A stretch of 64,000 bases of DNA from Pratylenchus scribneri. Taxonomy: Eukaryota > Nematoda > Chromadorea > Rhabditida > Pratylenchidae. The translations under genes were made by a program, and so were the position numbers. The notes below the pieces were generated by a model that saw only the letters and a program-made list of their open reading frames with translations, was not told the DNA's origin and made no database searches. The first letter of the stretch is position 1. Each line of letters opens with the position of its first letter. This document shows, in pieces, positions 1-17,343 of this stretch. The stretch spans positions 1,550,001-1,614,000 of the forward strand of contig JAQSEB010000047.1 of assembly GCA_030063045.1 (NCBI GenBank), written 5' to 3'.

Positions 1-3000
1 AAGTAATGCCAATACACTGCCTTCTCTGAAATTTTATATGGGATTAAATTGGTGATTTTTCTTAATCAAAAAACATACGCGTATTTTTGCACCCGAATGT
101 CAGCTAATGACGGCCATCTTGCCGCAATCAATGCTTGTAACTATTTAATAAATGTGAGAATTCGAAATAATAAATAACAATTCTTACAGAATAGGACAAT
201 TTTTGTGCCATTTCCGTGAATTCCGTCGACTCCGGATCTTCCAGTTTGGGATCCCATCGTTCATTTGGCAGCCGTATGGCCACATTGAATGTCCGTTGTT
301 GTTCATCTTCATCCAAAATTTGTTTGGGTTTTCCGCCTCCAAATTCGGCCAAATAGATTTTTTCTCCTTCATTCGATTGAGCCACTTTCGTTGTTGTTGA
401 GAATGGCTTCGTCGCCGTTGTAGTGGATGAGCTTTCCACTTTTGTTGTTGTTGCTTCTTCATTGGTTTGTTGAGGTGCCGATGTCGTAGTTGAAGTGATT
501 GGCTCCATTGTCGTTGTGGATGGATTTGTGGTGGTGCTGTCTTCATAGTCCTTTGTGTAATCTTTGTCCTCATCTCCTCCGGGCACGGTTGACATTGCAT
601 CAAAGCCATTCTTGTGTTGACCGCATTTCCCAAGGCAAATCTAAACATTTATAAATTAATTTCCGATAATGAAGATTGGAGAAAATTAACTTAAAATAGT
701 AAAAAATCAAAAAACCAGAGCTTAATTTTAGAAATGGATGATAATAAATGAAAAGAAATAATTCCATAACATTTTATTTTATAAGGGTTTACAAAACGGG
801 ATAAACCCAGCAGAAGAGCTATACCCAAAAAAACTAAAATGGCTGTTTTGGGCTTTAGTTCTCGAAGCATACTTTAGTTGATTTATTTCTGGGTTTTTCC
901 TAATATGTCTTTTGGGTATAGGGTCTAGATCTTGTTCGGTGAATTCTTCAAAATCATAATAAAAATGTGCCAATTTTCTCACCGGATTTTCGGAAATGAC
1001 CGGCGTTTCTGCATGTTTGCGCAATTCCCCAGTGCCGGGCATCAATGGGTTGGCGGAATGGAGAAACAAAAAATGTTGGCATTCACGTAAATCCGCATCT
1101 TGTTGTTGATCGCCGGTGAAGAGAGGCCGCGAAAAATTGACGGACCAAAGACCATCGGCCGATCGGGTGCTGACCATTTCCACATTTTGGTGCAAATCGA
1201 TGTTGGGACGGCCATATCCGGGCGAGAATTGATCTTGCACTGAAACTTGACCATCCGGAAGTAGCAGGACCACCAAAGCATCGGCATTTACCTTTAAAAT
1301 ATTTATTTTACTTTAAAAATTATCTTTTTTACCATAGCTCCATCGCTGGAGAATCCAATCCCGGTCCAATGATCGGCTGGCATTCGAGCATTCAATTGGA
1401 AGTGAACTTTGGCTACCTCTGGTTGGACCAGCCATTCCAACGTGTATTGGCATTGGCCAACATTGGCATTGGGTTGCATGCAGCCTTCGGGAAATGCAAA
1501 TCCGCCGAAACAATTTTCGTCCATCATCAGCGATGCATCTCGATTGCCGTTGGGCTCTTCGTTTGATTGGTCCGGTGGGAATGGAGGTTGGAAGGCAGGG
1601 GCCGGCATTGGTGGAGGAGGCTGGAATTAGTGGAAAATGAATATGGTTTTTTGGGCTTGGTAATCGTTTTTATAAATTTTTAGTACATTTAAAGATGAAA
1701 CAAATATTTTATTAGAACTAAAAAAAGAGGTGAGAAATGCGCTAATGTTACCGAGAATTCGTTTGTCCTTATAAATAAAAGGATGAAAAATTTTAAAATA
1801 TCAAAAAATGATCGATTATAATTCTAATTAAAATTTTTTCGCTTAATCATTGAAAAAAATAATTTGTTAATAGATAAAAAAAAAAATAAATTTTGCACCC
1901 ACCTGCGAATCAATGGATGATTGCTGTTTTGTTTGGCCATTAACATCTTCCGCCGTTGTCGTTTCCACCTTTTGCAATGGAATAGCAGTTGCTGTTGTAC
2001 TCATCACTTTGATTATTGTTGTTGGTCCATCTGTCGTGGAAGATTGCACCGTAGAAGTTGTTCCAATTGAAGTTGTCGTCAAGTTGGCGGATGATGATTT
2101 TCCTGCAAATATTATTTTATTCCAAGCCCGATAAATATTGATTTACCTTCAATTTCTGAAGCGCCAGCCATCAAATCGACCATGGCAAATTCCAATCGCT
2201 CAGCCCGGTTCATTTCCGGTCGAGGTCCTTGGCCGGAGGCAAGGAATACCGGGATTTGGCCGCGTTGCACACTCAAATCAGCATTTCCTTCATCTCCGGA
2301 TTCTATAAAAATTAAATGGATGAGTTTTGAATATTTTGCAACCTTTTAAAGTTTTTCGAATCCAAATTGTTGCCTTTGAATCATTTGTGATGCTCAATTC
2401 AACGCCACCAATCGATTGTCGACCGCCCCACATTTCATCACGTCGCAATGAGTCATTGGAAAGGCCGAAAGCATCCACAACACGGATGGCACCAATTCCT
2501 TCGACAACCTGCAAAGTGGAAATATTTTTAGATGCATAAAATAACCGATCCATTTTTTGGTTGTTTTTAATGGTTTAAAATATATTAGATGAAAATATAT
2601 CTACGATAAAAAATATTTTGTCTTTTCTTTTCCGCCAAAATAAATCAACAAACCTGGAAGATAGCTATATCGGCGCACTGGTATGGCCCTCCGGCAGCAT
2701 CACCGCCACTGCCACCATCCTCAGTCGGTGTCCTTTTTGCTCGTCCCATTTTTCGCTGATCAGTCGCCTGGAAATCTTTTGGCCTGTCGCATAGGCAAAT
2801 TCGTTTTGTTGAGGAGATTGGCTGCTGTTGATCATGAAAGCCGATTGGAGTTCGAGCCTTAAGAAATATTTATATCTTATTTTTCGAAATATTTTTATTT
2901 TTTTTATTAAGGTTTAGCAAATAAAATAAATGGTTGAACCTGTTGAAAATCTCGACTGGAACGGGCCAAAACTCGACCGCCTTGGACAGGGAAGAGGAAA

Positions 3001-6000
3001 TGCATGCATTGTGGGGCCAATGCCAAATCGGTGGTGCGATCCGGACTGAGCACTCGGCGACGGAAGGAAATTGTCTGAATAAATTAAAATTTTAAAGCTA
3101 AAAATTTATTTCCTACCTGAGTTTCATCGATCAGTGAGCCGCCAACATCAAAAATGTCCTGTCGATCGAGTGGGTCAATTGCTGGTTGCTGCTGGGCATG
3201 GGCAAATCGATCGGTCAAATATGCCTTTTGGTCGTAAACCCATCCGGTAACAATGTCCGAACCGGCCATTCGTCCATCCCTGGAGAAGCCAATGCCCGTC
3301 CATCGTCCAATTCCACGGGAAGAAATGTTGAACTGAAGGAAATAATTTTAGGAAAATTAATTTAATTAAAATTGACATACCAGCACATTATCGCCAGCCT
3401 TTTCCCAAGCCCAATTTGCCCTATACTCGCATTGTTCATCTTTGCAACCTTCGGGCCACCGAAATTCTCGTTCACAACTTGTCGCCTCATCTTCCTCCCT
3501 GCTTACTGGTTTTGTGATCTTCTCTCCTCCTTTGTTGCCTAAAATTTATTTAATTATTGATTTTTATATTAAAATGTGCCAACCTTCAGTGCATGGCCGA
3601 ATGCAAATTTCCGAGTCCGAGGCGTAAAGTGAATCGGCTACTGGCACAGAAATGTTCCCACTCTGTTCGAATCGACCACCGGACACGGGAAATAGGAATC
3701 GGAAACAATTCCCATCATCCCCAAATTCCATGTCTTGTCCGGCCGCATCACCCGTTCGTCGTTTGCGTGAGAACTTTGCTTTCAACAGTCCATTGGCGAA
3801 TTGGGCCTGGCGAAGTTGGACATTTTGATGTTTGTCTAGACGAAGTTGTTCTGAAAATAAAAAGAAAAATTAAAGAATTTAGTAAAAAAAAAATTAAGAA
3901 TTGTAAGTAAATTAAAAATCTTGTATTTAACTTATTTTTTAATAAATTAAGCAAAGATTTTATCAAAAATTTCTTATGAGAATTTTTAGTTTATATGGTT
4001 ACTCATCAGTTTTTCAAACTTTAGGTCACGGGTTCGAATCCGCTCAGAGGAGGTTAATTTTTTTCGGAATTGTTTCGTACTTTTATGTATTTTTATACAT
4101 TCTATAATATATATCTAGACGAAATACACTAAATAAAGACTAAAAATGATGTAGGAAAAACGAATTTTTTTACCATTCAAGTTTATTTTATTGAATAAAA
4201 AAATACCTAATTGTTCATCCACATGCATATCCATGATGCTCAAAATGACGGACTCCTTGCCGGCATTTTGTTGTTGGTCTGCCTCAACCACAATCATATC
4301 GGCGTCCAGCAGAGTGCCAGAAGGAGAAAATCCAACGCCCGACCAAATTGGCGATCCAGAGGGCATTTTTCGTGACACAGCTGGCCTCGTCTCTAGTGTA
4401 AATTCAACGGAATCCGTTTTTGCATCAAAAGCCCATTGGATGGAGTAAAGACATTTTTGGCCGGCACATCCGTTGGGCCATTGCCATTGACCATGGCACA
4501 AATCCATGGGTGGTTCGTGTTCTTCCAGTGGTTTAGTCGTCGATGATTTTGTAGCAGAGCCTCCGATTGTTGTGGTCGATAAGGTCGATGTTCCTCCTTC
4601 TTTTGATGGTCCCGCTTGGCCGCTATGTTTGTGTCCAGCAGTTTGAGTGGTGGTGGTCGATTCGGGCACTAAAAAGAAGAATATTTTGAAAAATGAATTC
4701 AGCAGATTTTCAATTTTGGTTAAATCTTATTCCATTTGCATCTATAGGCCAATTTTTTGTCTCAATTGGTTGATTATTGGGTTTTGAAAATTTAGGTCAC
4801 GAGTTCGAACCCGCTCAGAGGATGATAATTATTTTGCGCTTGGTTTTACTTTTTTTTTATTCTACGTATATTGACTATTGGAAATAAAGCAAACTAACCA
4901 AATTGGCAATCGCCCCAATAAATGCATTGTCCATTCAATCGAGCAAAACCTTGCCGGCAGGAACACGCAGGCTGCCCACATTCATGACATTCTGCCCGCT
5001 CAAATATTGATTGACAGTCGGTTTCGCATACACGGCCGCATTCGTTGAAGCTAAAATTGTTAGCAATTTTTTTATTAAATTTAAAAATGTGCCAACTAAC
5101 GTTTCATTTCCTGCACAATTTTGTTCATTATTAATTTTGCCTTCCCTCATCACTGTCCCCAAATCATCTTCGTTCGTAATTTTTTGTGTCGTTATTTTTT
5201 CATTAATTGTTGCGGTGGATGGTGATTGGCCTCGAATTCCGGTGGAATTTATGGATCCAATGCGCTCTTTCAGATCTTTAAAAATAGTAAAATTTAGCGA
5301 ATAAGGAAATTTCTTCTAATTTTGCTATTTTAAATGTCCAAAATCATTTTTAATTCTCACTCACTTGGGCACTCCGTCCATTGGATGCATTTTCCCTCAG
5401 CGGAACGGACAAAATTGTCGGCACAAGTGCAGCCAGCGGCCTCACACCCCGATCCGCACAACTCTTCACTGTACATTGATGAACAACTCGGCTCGCATGC
5501 TCGCCCACATTTTTCCCAAGTTTCATTCCGAGGGCAGGATTGGCCTCCGGAGGAAGATAAAGGTGCTGGCACTGCCGTCGATGCATCATTGGTGGCTGTG
5601 ACCTAAAAAATCGATAATTATGTCTCATCATTTATTTAAAATTGATTTAATAAATTTTTGGGACCAATTTTTGAAATTTCCCTAATTTTTTCTTTACCTC
5701 CGGTGCTTGACAAAATCCAAATGGTTTGCATTCATCTTTGCTGTTGCTAAGCCGCACATATCCTTCGGCGCATACACATCTTGGTTTGCCACATTGCTCG
5801 GTTCTTGGCGGACAGGATGGAATTGATTCGGGTTGGGCGGTCCAATCGCAACTTGGCTCACATTCTCGGCCCATCTCGGGGCATTTCTCCCATTGTTGAT
5901 TTGGTCCGCATTCTGCAAAAAATATATTACCATTTCTAATTCCAATTTATTAAGAATTTAATTCACCTTCGTCCGCAGCTGTTGTTCCATTATTGGCCAA

Positions 6001-8481
6001 TTTGTGAATGTTCAATTTTGATGGTCGTTTCTCGCCTTCTCCCTGGTCGGTTGCCTTCAAATCTCCTCCAGCCAAAACATTTTCACCCTTGTCCTGCTCC
6101 ACTCGAATGAGGACACCGGCACGGGCGCGTGCTTCCTCCCCTCCATCTTCATTGCCATTTTCCAATCCTAAAAATTTGCGTTAATTTAAATTATTGATTT
6201 ATTCCAACTTTGTTTCCATTGCATCATTGCCAGCTGGCATTTTGGATCGCCCTCCGTTGATTGAAGCCCAAGAATGAACCAACGGGGTGAAGAAGATGTT
6301 GATTGTGGGATGGTCAAGCCAATTCGTAGGACATTTTTTTGTGGGCTAGCCAGCCAATTGAATTCGGAGCCACTGGTGGGGAAGCGGACGGATTGTATGG
6401 CATTTGAAGGAGAAGGGACGATTGGAGCCGAATTCACTGAAATTATTTCTATAAAAGGTGATCTACCCAAAATTTGCTACTAAAATCCCTATACCCAAAA
6501 ACTCTACAAAAAAATTAGGCTAAATGTAAGGGTTAAACTCAAATAAAATCAATTTTTCCTATAGAGATTTTGGGTGTAATGATTTTGGGGTGACTATTCA
6601 CTGAAAAAATTTGAATTTGTGTAAATCTTCAGGTCTCCCCCTCCCTCCAAATTACCATTTAAACATCGCTCTCCGTAGAAACCGGCACGACAAAAGCATT
6701 GACCGGACAAACATTGTACTCCCACGCTGCAATCTGCATCCGTTGCACACTCTGCCTGTTCGGGTTCGTCCAGCAGTCGGCGAGCCGGTTCAACTCGAAC
6801 TTGGGAACAACTAAGCAGCTGGATGCGTTCGTCCAATTCCACACTGAGTCGCAGGACACATGAAGCACATCGAAGGCCAGTTGGAATTGTGGCCATTGCC
6901 AAGACCGAACTAAAAATTGTGAATTATTAACCTTATAATTATGTTAAAACAAAATACCCGTTGGGCCCGCCTTCGCCGCCTTCCACCTCCAATCGAGCCA
7001 ACAAATGACCGGCATCACTGCTGAACAGCTCCAACTTGGCCAAATCCACCGGCAATTGGTCGGGGTCGTGCCATTGAACACGGAATGGAATTCCGGCGGG
7101 CACTTCAGTTAAGGGATCTGTGAAAATAAAATCAATATTAAATTAATCCAAAAATTTCCATATTTTAATTTGTGGAATTTTCATCATCTCCTTCCCTCGA
7201 AATTATTAAATTCTTGTCACCCAATTATTACGTCAAAATTATTGTTTATTCGGACCACCAATTCCTTCCCTTTATCTTCCGAATTTCTCCGGCATATCAT
7301 CGCTTTGTCTTTAACGTCATTTTCATATCATTCTTCAGCAGACCCGAATAGCAATCCCCACCATCCACAGCCAATTGGGTCATCACAAAGCCAATTACCA
7401 CCTCCTAATTCATTCCCCTCTGCTTCCTTTCTCTTCTAACCCATCCCCCCCCCCCCCCCCCGGGGGCGCGGGTCATCCATCCATTCTCCTCTTCTCTAGT
7501 CACAAATTCTTCCCCAAATTGCATTTTTGTGACTCTTCTTGATCAGTCAGCCCATTGATGAGCTGTGCTGACCGCCGTCGCCTAGGAGAGGGTGCACCGC
7601 GGGAAGCAAGCAGAAAAATGAAATGACCAACCAATCCTTCCCCTATATTAACTGATTATTTGGAATTGGAATGGAAGAAGATGCCCGAAAGGAATGAGGT
7701 CAAGGCTGTTCTGATGGATGGATTTGTATAGGTGAATTGGAATTGGCTGCCCTTCTTCTTTAAGACAATTTGCTGTTGGAGGGAGGCCCGTTTTGAGTTA
7801 TCCCATAGGAACCCCTGCGGCGCTGATCGATTCCTACGCATTATTTCCTCAAACTCCATGCTTCTTTTGTCCCTCGTTTATATATTTTTCGCAAATTTGA
7901 TGGAAGATGAAAAAATGGCCCAATAAAAGGATGAACGGATTGGTTGAATGGATAAAAAAGGAAGGAAGAAGGGAAGAAATTTGGAGGGAACAAGTTGATT
8001 GATATTTGCTGCTTTCCTACTTTTTGGTAACTTAAAAACGGATACATGAAAGTGAAGGTTGTGCTACTAATTGCCCAGAGAGCCTGTTATTTTCCTACTT
8101 TAATGATTCAGCCTTAATGGAATTCACAAAATTGTTTTTTATTTGCAAATTGCATATGTAATTAAATGCTAGACCTGTAGCTTGTAGAATCTTGTATTTT
8201 TAACCAAGAATTTAATAACTAAGACTCTAATATTTTCTTTTGTTCAACTTTTTAATTGGAATAATTTTCCAACCTTGATTGGTGCTCGGTGTTGGACAAG
8301 TTCGTTCCGGTAGTCGTTGATTGCTTGGCCCATTCTCGAGTAGTCTGGCAGGGGGTTGAATTAACCAAATGCTGGGTTCATGTTGTTGTGATTGTTGGGA
8401 ATGAACGGAATAGATGATCAGCAATAGGAGGGTGGATGGAATAAGCCAATTTATAATTGAGTTTGGCCGGCAATTGGTCAT
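1..8481 (-). CDS. Large secreted DOMON/TIL/EGF multidomain protein (partial, 3' end off window)
   Basis: I trace 22 exons on the minus strand: 8481-8274, 7117-6958, 6909-6656, 6436-6209, 6167-5967, 5912-5698, 5602-5365, 5275-5101, 5050-4899, 4668-4207, 3850-3584, 3538-3381, 3332-3117, 3074-2940, 2857-2654, 2508-2343, 2302-2147, 2102-1903, 1620-1333, 1291-983, 640-188 and 25-1, about 1620 residues so far. The start has a hydrophobic signal peptide (IPSTLLLLIIYSVHS). Next come an EGF-like segment (CSVGVQCLSGQCFCRAGFYGERC), three TIL-type Cys-rich modules (5912-5698, 5602-5365, 5050-4899) and DOMON domains at 4668-3584, 3538-2940 and 1620-983. The DOMON signature is clear in DHWTGIGFSSDGAM joined across an intron to NADALVVLLLPDG. 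Each DOMON is preceded by a similar WPxGC...C module. E15-E16 (2857-2343) look like part of a fourth. Thr/Ser-rich linkers suggest O-glycosylation. DOMON domains are known to bind haem or sugar; the ligand here is unknown. An extracellular matrix or cuticle role is inference. Confidence 0.85.
3990..4135 (+). repeat. tRNA-derived SINE-like repeat (family 1) in DOMON-gene intron
   Basis: ACTTTAGGTCAC, the B box GGGTTCGAATCCGCTCAGAG, TTTCGGAATTGTTTCG and the tail ATATATCTAGACGAAATACA. Antisense to the gene, in the intron 3851-4206. Confidence 0.8.
4740..4885 (+). repeat. tRNA-derived SINE-like repeat (family 1) in DOMON-gene intron
   Basis: ATAGGCCAATTTTTTG, AAAATTTAGGTCACG, the B-box-like AGTTCGAACCCGCTCAGAGG and GCGCTTGGTTTTAC, in the intron 4669-4898. 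Antisense to the gene. Confidence 0.75.
7445..7461 (+). repeat. Poly-C tract (17 C) followed by GGGGG
   Basis: An uninterrupted run of 17 C, directly followed by five G and a GC-rich stretch, lies in the first intron of the DOMON-protein gene. On the minus strand it is a G17 tract able to form a G-quadruplex. Such tracts are unstable in nematodes lacking the DOG-1/FANCJ helicase (established in C. elegans). Confidence 0.9.
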
Positions 8482-9399
8482 CTAAAAAACAGTAAATTAT
8501 TGATTTACTTATGGAATAAGCTTAATTATTAAGAAAGGAAAAAGGACATTAAAAAAAATAGCCGGAATTCTGAGAATGTATAGGAGGAAATGAAATGGGT
8601 ATTTCAATTTAGTGGTGAACAAAAAAATTTTCAGTCACCACTTCACGCGGAGTATTTTTCTTTAGTTATTGTGCTTTTGCTTTTGCCAGTTTTTAGTTTT
8701 TTTTCTTTTGGAATTTGGAGGACTTTTGTTGGCGTAAATTTCCGGGGTTTTTGGAGCTGTGCGGCTTGTAGGTAATAATAATAAGATAGATTGGGGTTGA
8801 AAGGAGGAATAAGCACCTTCTTTTTTGGGATTGTATTGCAAATTGCAATGGAAAGACCAAGAAGTCTGCCTATGGAAGATTTTTGAATGAGAAAGTGGAT
8901 TGAAAGTTGGAAAGTGAAGCGGTGCGCACAAAATTTGGGACATTGGCGCTTGGCGGCAATGGTGAATAATATAAGGAGATATAAGGCGAGTTAAAATTGC
9001 ACAACGCCCTCGGGGGAAAGTCGCGCATCGGCGATATAGGTGGGGCGACCATTTGGAGGAGGGAAGGAGAATTGACCGGTGCGCAGCGATCTGCTGCTGT
9101 TGGGGATGGATTGGAATTGACCGGCGCGAATAATGCAAAAAAATTGGGACTGATGAGAAGATGGGCACAATTAACAGTACAAAAATGCAAAAATTATATT
9201 CACAAATATTGCCTATGGGATGGGCGCTTCTTTGTTTGACACTACATCGTCCCTTAAAAGCAACCAATTTGCGCTCACCAAGTCAAAGTTGTTTCCAGCT
9301 GACTTGTGAGAATTTCTCCTAATTGATGAATGGAAAAAATGGAATGGGGTAAATGGAAAGAAAAAAACTGTCTGGCAACGCAAAATGCCAACTTACTTC

Positions 9400-9490
9400 A
9401 TCGATCTCTATAGTCGGAACTCGGAATGGTGTATCGGTATTATTATTTTACCTTAATCAATCGTTACCGATCGCTCGCGATACCGTATTT
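9400..9490. promoter_or_regulatory. ATCG/CGAT-rich cluster upstream of the NSF gene
   Basis: Words such as TCGATC, ATCGGTA, CGATCGCTCGCGATA and TACCGATCG cluster in about 90 bp, roughly 490-580 bp upstream of the NSF start codon. Similar clusters precede other genes in this window, so a promoter or chromatin-boundary role is inferred; nothing proves it. Confidence 0.3.
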
Positions 9491-9599
9491 ATTTTACCGT
9501 TTTATTTATTATTTTTTTTACACTAAAAAATGACAAATGATCCAAACTGATTTTCTCATTTTCATTTTTCATCATTTTCATTTTCTACTCTACATTTGC

Positions 9600-9770
9600 A
9601 TTTCATCATCATCAGCAAACAGAAGCAATTTACATACCACGCACACGTAAATACTAAGATTAAAATTAAACCAAAAAAACCCATTTCATTTCATTCATCA
9701 TCATCAGCAAACAGCACTGTAATTTATACCACGCACGCGCACATAAGTACGAAGATTAAACCAAAAACCT
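9600..9770. repeat. Tandem duplication, two ~95-bp copies
   Basis: Two adjacent copies share CATCATCATCAGCAAACAG, then a few differing bases, then an ATACCACGCAC segment and an AAGATTAAAACC-like segment. The copies have diverged by small indels. They sit about 200-375 bp upstream of the NSF start codon and may duplicate a promoter element. Confidence 0.7.
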
Positions 9771-9975
9771 AGATTTTTTTCGGTTTTTGCATATTGAAAA
9801 TCTTTAAAACAAGTTGCAAAATTTTTAACTTTTTCGGTGAAAAGAAAACACGGCGCTAAGCGTTATCCCTGTAGCCTAGCCTCTAACAACGATTTTCCTT
9901 TGTTCATTAAAGAATTGATTCCAACAATCATCAAACATAAAACTCAAAAATTTAAGTTTTAGCAAAACTAAAAAT

Positions 9976-13255
<3,280 letters not shown>

Positions 13256-14498
13256 TTGATTGATTGATTGATGAAATGACATTTTTTATTTCCGTTCCAC
13301 ATTTTCCATTTTTAAAATTTATTTGTTTTTTCCCAATTTTTTGTATTGTCCGCCGATTTTTTTACTCATTCCAATCATAATTTGAAATCATTTTTTTTTT
13401 ATTATATTCAAATTCTCTCCTAAATTTGCAATATTTTTTCTGTCATCCACTCAAATTTTCCTATTATAAATCGATTATTTTGGATAAAATTGGCTAGCAT
13501 AATTTGATCTCTTTTATGTTTTTAAATTTGTGATGTCATTTTGGTGAATAAAGTTTTTAAAATTGATTTATCGAAAAAATTAAAATTTCAATTAAAAAAA
13601 GCGGCTCAATAAATGTCGATACAAAAAAATGTGTTCCAATTAATTCAAATATTAAAAATGTGTATTTTGAGAGAAGAATTTGGGGGATGATGTGAAATGA
13701 AACATTTTTAAAATGGTGGAAAAGGAACATTAAATTAATATTAAATATTATAAACTGGGTCCTGGCTCTTTGGGGTCGATCCTTGAAAGATTAGAAATTG
13801 GATGTTAAAAATTTGATTTGGATTTAATTAATGCGCTGATGTTTGAAGCGCCTTATTCCATCCCAAATTTTAAAAAGTTTCGAAATCTGGGGCTTTCTAA
13901 AGCCTATGGAAAAAAATGGGGACGAATTTGAATTTGCAAAAAATGAAGAAGAATATAAAGAAAAGCATCGAAAATTTGCTTTTAGAGGCGAACAAAAAAT
14001 TCTTGGGGATAAAATTGATAAGTATAAAACTGAAGGAGGGACAATTGCAGTGTCAAACTGCCAAAAAAAAGTCACAACGAGCCAAGGTTGGGGCTTAGGG
14101 AAAAGAGGAGGAAATAATTTGGACTAGAAAGGAAATACAAAATTATTTGGCTCGGCATCCCAAAAGTTTTCCCTAGATCTTCATTTTCAGTTGGGGCTGA
14201 GAATGCCGGATCATAACAAAAATTGGTTATTCTACAAATACTAATTTATTATATAGTTATTTTGCCATAAATGAAATAAATATAAAACGTAAATGTTGAT
14301 GGAAATGGAAGGAAGGGGACGAAGAGGGAAGCGGGGGATGTGTTTGTTTGTGGCTGTTTGGGTGGCAGCAGGCTGAATGAGAAAAAAAAAGAAAGGAGCA
14401 TAAAAATTTAAAAATATGGTGGGAAATGTGGGGATTTGTTTTGTTTTTGGAGATTCAGTGGCTCAAATTTGTTTTCTTCAAATTCTTTTTTTTGTCCA
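13256..14498. other. Convergent intergenic region between NSF and G-beta
   Basis: Holds the 3' UTRs of two convergent genes. A short GATT run (TGATTGATTGATTGAT) directly follows the NSF stop. A poly(A) signal AATAAA lies at 13547-13552 for NSF, and its reverse complement near 14245 could serve the G-beta gene. The open frame at about 13843-14127 is Lys/Glu-rich with no recognisable domain and I do not call it a gene. Confidence 0.6.
13547..13552 (+). terminator. Poly(A) signal AATAAA for NSF
   Basis: A canonical AATAAA hexamer about 290 nt after the NSF stop codon, in an AT-rich 3' UTR. Confidence 0.55.
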
Positions 14499-16786
<2,288 letters not shown>

Positions 16787-17335
16787 TTTTGCTGGCTGGA
16801 CAGTCTTTGATCACCAAAAAGTTGGAATTTGGAGCAAAAATGAGGCCGATTGTTGAAATGTAAAATGTCGGCCGTTCTGCGCTCTGTGATGAATTTGTCC
16901 GTTTTTTTCAAATTTGTCGTTTTTGTGTTGTTCAGAACAATTAATATGGATGTTGTTGATTTTTTGTGTCGTCAAATCCCTGAGCGAGCACCGATTTCCA
17001 ACAGTAAAGTAGTTGATGTGCAGTTCGTTGCGAATGGTTAAACAATTTGATGCTTTTGTTTATATGAAAAATGGAATATTTATTTTGTATTTAATTGGTG
17101 TAAAAAAGGAAAATTGTACATAAAGATAAAGCATAAACATAAATTGAACACAAAATGTGGACTAATAATTAATAAAAATTCACATCCATTCTCGAAAGAA
17201 GGAAAAATTTAGTTATAATTTCATACTCGCGTTATTCTTTTATGAATGTACAAATAGATGTGCATATCGATTATCAAACTCTGCTACTACTCGATTTGCG
17301 CATTCCAATCTCGATCTAATTGACTAATAGCGATG
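16787..17335. other. Upstream region of the G-beta gene
   Basis: No gene recognised. AT-rich sequence with an ATCG-rich patch at about 17260-17335 (ATCGATTATC, ACTCGATT, CTCGATC, AGCGATGG). The hAT element interrupts the region just beyond, and a second ATCG-rich patch (ATCGAGATTCGAGAATCGAT) resumes at about 18288. Confidence 0.4.
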
Positions 17336-17343
17336 GTAATGCC
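17336..17343 (+). repeat. Left 8-bp target-site duplication of hAT element
   Basis: GTAATGCC directly precedes the left terminal inverted repeat and is repeated exactly at 18247-18254. Eight-base duplications are the hallmark of hAT insertion. Confidence 0.9.

Larger units (their letters stand above)
8482..9975. other. Intergenic region between divergent DOMON-protein and NSF genes
   Basis: No coding sequence was recognised. The stretch holds an ATCG-rich cluster (about 9400-9490), a pair of near-identical ~95-bp segments (about 9600-9770) and AT-rich sequence up to the NSF start. Long open frames here have no domain and look random. Both flanking genes point away from it, so it should contain both promoters. 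Confidence 0.6.

Noticed and set aside
8662..9267. 201-codon minus-strand frame upstream of the DOMON gene
   Set aside because: No recognisable domain, and it overlaps other open frames in a low-complexity region; not joined to the signal-peptide exon by sensible splice sites.
13843..14127. Lys/Glu-rich open frame between NSF and G-beta
   Set aside because: No domain, no exon neighbours, and it lies in the 3' UTR zone of two convergent genes.
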